Of a stretch of DNA of 64,000 nucleotides, positions 61,146-64,000 are shown one piece after another. The DNA comes from Phorcus lineatus (Eukaryota > Mollusca > Gastropoda > Trochida > Trochidae), in contig OV121085.1 in the NCBI GenBank assembly GCA_921293015.1, positions 15,959,731 through 16,023,730 of the forward strand, written 5' to 3'. The translations under genes were made by a program, and so were the position numbers. Every line of letters begins with the position of its first letter. Position 1 is the first letter of the stretch. Below the pieces are notes generated by a model. That model was not told where the DNA came from. It did no database searches and saw nothing but the letters and a program-made list of their open reading frames with translations.

Positions 61146-64000
61146 CTTCAACTCAAGTAGTGTGTTGAATGTGGAAGTTAACGTAAGGAGAAAAGATTAT
61201 CCCGTTTATAAGAAATCACATGAAATCCCTCAAAGAACATATATCTGAAAAAGATGAAGTCATTAAAACTCTCACTGAGAAATAAGTTGAATCCGAAGAC
61301 CGACGCACTGAACTCAGAGCTGAGCTGAAGCTTTCAAATCAAGAAAACGAGACACAGCGTGACTATATGCTCCAAATACAAACTGAACTCTTACGATTGA
61401 ATTACTCGAATGTTTCTAAACTTAAATTTATTGAGACAAAACTTACAACAATATCGTCATCATTGAAGATCGTCTGCCAGAAAACTAAGCAAAACACAAT
61501 GAATCCATCAGCGGACCATAACGTTTTGATCTAAGCAGTAACTGAAAATACTGAAGAATGTCCATGAGGAAACTACTTCCGTGGACTTAACAGAGAGAAC
61601 CAAGAAAGCTCTGGAACCAGCGGCTGGAGACCCATCATCAACAAGAAGGTAACATAACTTCGAGACTACCAAAAAAGCAGCAACAAGTCAATCTCATGAA
61701 TACTTAGACCTCACTGGACGCAGTTAAAATAATGACTTCGTGTACGACAGCGCTAAGGAAACAGAGTCATGGGAACAAGTTTCTTCCAGGAGAAGTGAAC
61801 CCGTCAACACTAAGACAAAGTCTACTCAGGAAAAGCCTCTGAAATCTCATCCGATAAGATCACTTGGTAAGAAGATTGGCAGGTTTTCTTAGAATAGAAA
61901 TCGTCAATATTAGTTTCACCACCATTAAGAAAATATTTGTTAGCAAGCGTTTATGTTTAATCATGTTTCTCTTAGTATTAACTTGGAAAGTGGGTGGCAT
62001 TTTATATTGATAACAATATAACCGAAATCCTTTCTAAACCAGTTGACATTGTTGGCATACAAGAAGTAATCATAGGATAGTGCTCATTACTCATTAGCGT
62101 GAACAAACGACATGTGACTGAATACAACTGCGTTAATAACAGCAATTATTCATGTTGCTGTGCTGATGGCGATTCTATTTTATAATGATAGTGCAGAGAG
62201 CTTGCCCAATCAATTTTAACTATAGTTTTGTACTCCTTTACAAACAGGTTATATGATACCAATATTTTCTGCTGTCGTCCGCCATTTACAAATTATACTT
62301 GGTGCTTATTGCCAAGCTCTTGCCGAAATCATAGACTTATAGGAACAACTCATATAACCAGGGACAACTTTATTCTTGGATGTAAGTGAGAAAAACTAGT
62401 ATCTCAATTCTTTTGTGATACATGTAGGTATCTTTTGCACACATTGGGATTGCTCAGTGAGCCATTGCCAGGCTCTACTTGTCGGTCTAAAACCTCATCA
62501 CATCATAGTATGATAGATTACATTCTAGCTCCATCCTGGATGCAACCACATATAGCAAGCTGTACTGTTATGTATTCGTCTTCCTTAACATTATCTGACC
62601 ACGTGCCCTGCCAAATATCAGTTAAGATACCCCCAATAAATGTCAGTAAATGTGTAACAGATCTTTGTTTGAAACGGATAAAGGCAATTCCAACCGATAT
62701 ACCCATGAATAAGTCTGAAAATACCAATCACCTGGACTCGCTTACCATCATACATTAAATATTCTAACAACTATGTCGAACACATAAGGAAAACGCTTAT
62801 TGAAGCGGGCATAACTTCAATTTCTAAATCGAAATTAAATCCTCAATTAAAACTTATTTGATACTGATGGATCTCCACTACGACAATGGCTTGCTGACGG
62901 GAAACCAACAAATGTCTCGTCACAAGTACGATGTGGTTATGATAAGGATAAAACGGAATTCTGACGGGTTCTGCGTAAAGCAAAACGTTCAGCCAAACGG
63001 AAATTGAGTCCTGCAAGAAATTCAAACATCAGCCGTCAATAGAATCAAGGCCTTCAATAGAATTTGGCATGATGGACTTTTGTACAAACTGTATGACCTA
63101 GGAATACAAGGGCATGTTTTGTATTTACTTCACGATTGTTAAACCATCAGTATAGCTTTTGTTTCCTGCGGCGGTGAACATTCAGATTTGTATGACGTCC
63201 ATCAAGGTGTTGGACAGGGCAGACTTATCTTAGCATGTTCTTTTATCAATTAATGATCATATAATCTTACTCATATAACCAAACTGCGGTTTACAAGTAT
63301 ATGGTATAGATATTGCAACTGTTCTGTTAGCTGATGATACTAGCCTTTTCAGTACCTCATCATCCGGCTTACAATCTTTACAAGAAGCTGTTCATGAATA
63401 GGCTTTGAAATGGCGTCTCACATACACTTCATCAAACAGTACAGGTTTATTTTATTAAAATAAGCACAAACATGTTTTAAGGATCTAAATCTTCCCAAAT
63501 CTACCTCCGCTATTTATGGTGGCGTTCTCCTAATAAGCACTCTCTCTTGTAAAGAAGTCGTAGATAAGTACTGACAAAAAGCACGACAAGGAGTCAATTC
63601 ATTACGATTACGGAATAAACAGCAGCGATCTTCACCCTTCTGTAAATGTCAAGATATGCTTGCGAAGGATTTTACCAACAATTCTAGATGGCTGTGTTTT
63701 GCTGCAAAAATTAATGATCAATATGTTGATTTTCTTGGGGATCACTAAGAAAATTGACAATACCTAATATTGGTCTCTGGACCCTTCATGGATATATTGA
63801 CAAATGTAAATTATTATACCCAAGACACCTTCGTAATCTTACATGTAGCACTACTGCAAAGAGTATATTGTGTGCCTCTGCTATACAACCTGCTTTATCG
63901 AGTGCTGTTACAATAAATCTGATGAAAGTCGCTATAAACTACAAATTGGAAAGATAAATCTTATGTTAAGTATGGAGTGTTATTTAAAGTGCAAATGAAG
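61146..64000 (+). pseudogene. Degenerate non-LTR retrotransposon (LINE), copy B
   Basis: The counterpart of 26041-28667, cut by the window end. It keeps an endonuclease segment missing from A: SMIDYILAPSW at about 62508-62540 and LSDHVPCQ at about 62590-62612, the latter being the conserved SDH motif of this endonuclease class. RT pieces follow (GVGQG; LADDT near 63327-63341, where A reads LADDA), and again the first RT Asp is Asn. It has many stops and frameshifts. Confidence 0.82.

Larger units (their letters stand above)
51174..64000. repeat. Duplicated block, copy B (runs past the window end)
   Basis: Continuous sequence homologous to 11581-15075 and then 20463-28700 of copy A. It lacks the 15076-20462 segment (junction at about 55577). 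Segments found only here are about 51491-51885, 53971-54153, 54233-54551 and 62505-62811; the last completes part of the LINE endonuclease, so at least that one is a loss from A. Confidence 0.95.

Overview
The window is AT-rich metazoan DNA made mostly of decayed repeats. It holds two clear, apparently intact protein-coding genes. The likely source is a lophotrochozoan, most probably a marine mollusc (gastropod more likely than bivalve). The evidence is tRNA-derived SINEs whose 3' end carries the GGCGTTAAAC-type tail common in molluscan genomes, Tc1-type transposons, non-LTR retroelement remnants, and a pair of single-exon nicotinic-like Cys-loop receptor genes of the kind expanded in lophotrochozoans. 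This assignment is inference; no species marker is present.

Layout. 1-11.6 kb: noncoding, with one complete but inactivated Tc1-like element (2134-3623, TA target duplication) and a SINE with a perfect 14-bp target duplication. 11.6-15.1 kb and 20.5-28.7 kb: the first copy (A) of a long duplicated block. It carries a dead Tc1 transposase, a MITE and a dead LINE. 15.1-20.5 kb exists only in copy A. 29-36 kb: old repeats, a 39-bp minisatellite, a LINE 3' tail, a MITE and a SINE. 36.2-45.2 kb: the two receptor genes, both on the minus strand, separated by about 6.3 kb that is rich in SINEs. 45.2-51.2 kb: SINE and MITE insertions. 51.2-64 kb: the second copy (B) of the block, still homologous to A at the window edge.

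The receptor genes are tandem paralogues. They are collinear without gaps for about 340 residues and share 5' flanking sequence including a TATA box, so they arose by DNA-level duplication and not by two separate retropositions. Both predict a pentameric channel subunit with a signal peptide, Cys loop, four membrane segments and a cation-type M2, but neither has the loop C cysteine pair. The second gene has its 5' flank duplicated in tandem (152-bp period), which gives two TATA boxes. The A/B block is either a recent segmental duplication or two haplotypes left uncollapsed in an assembly; both readings are given in the findings.
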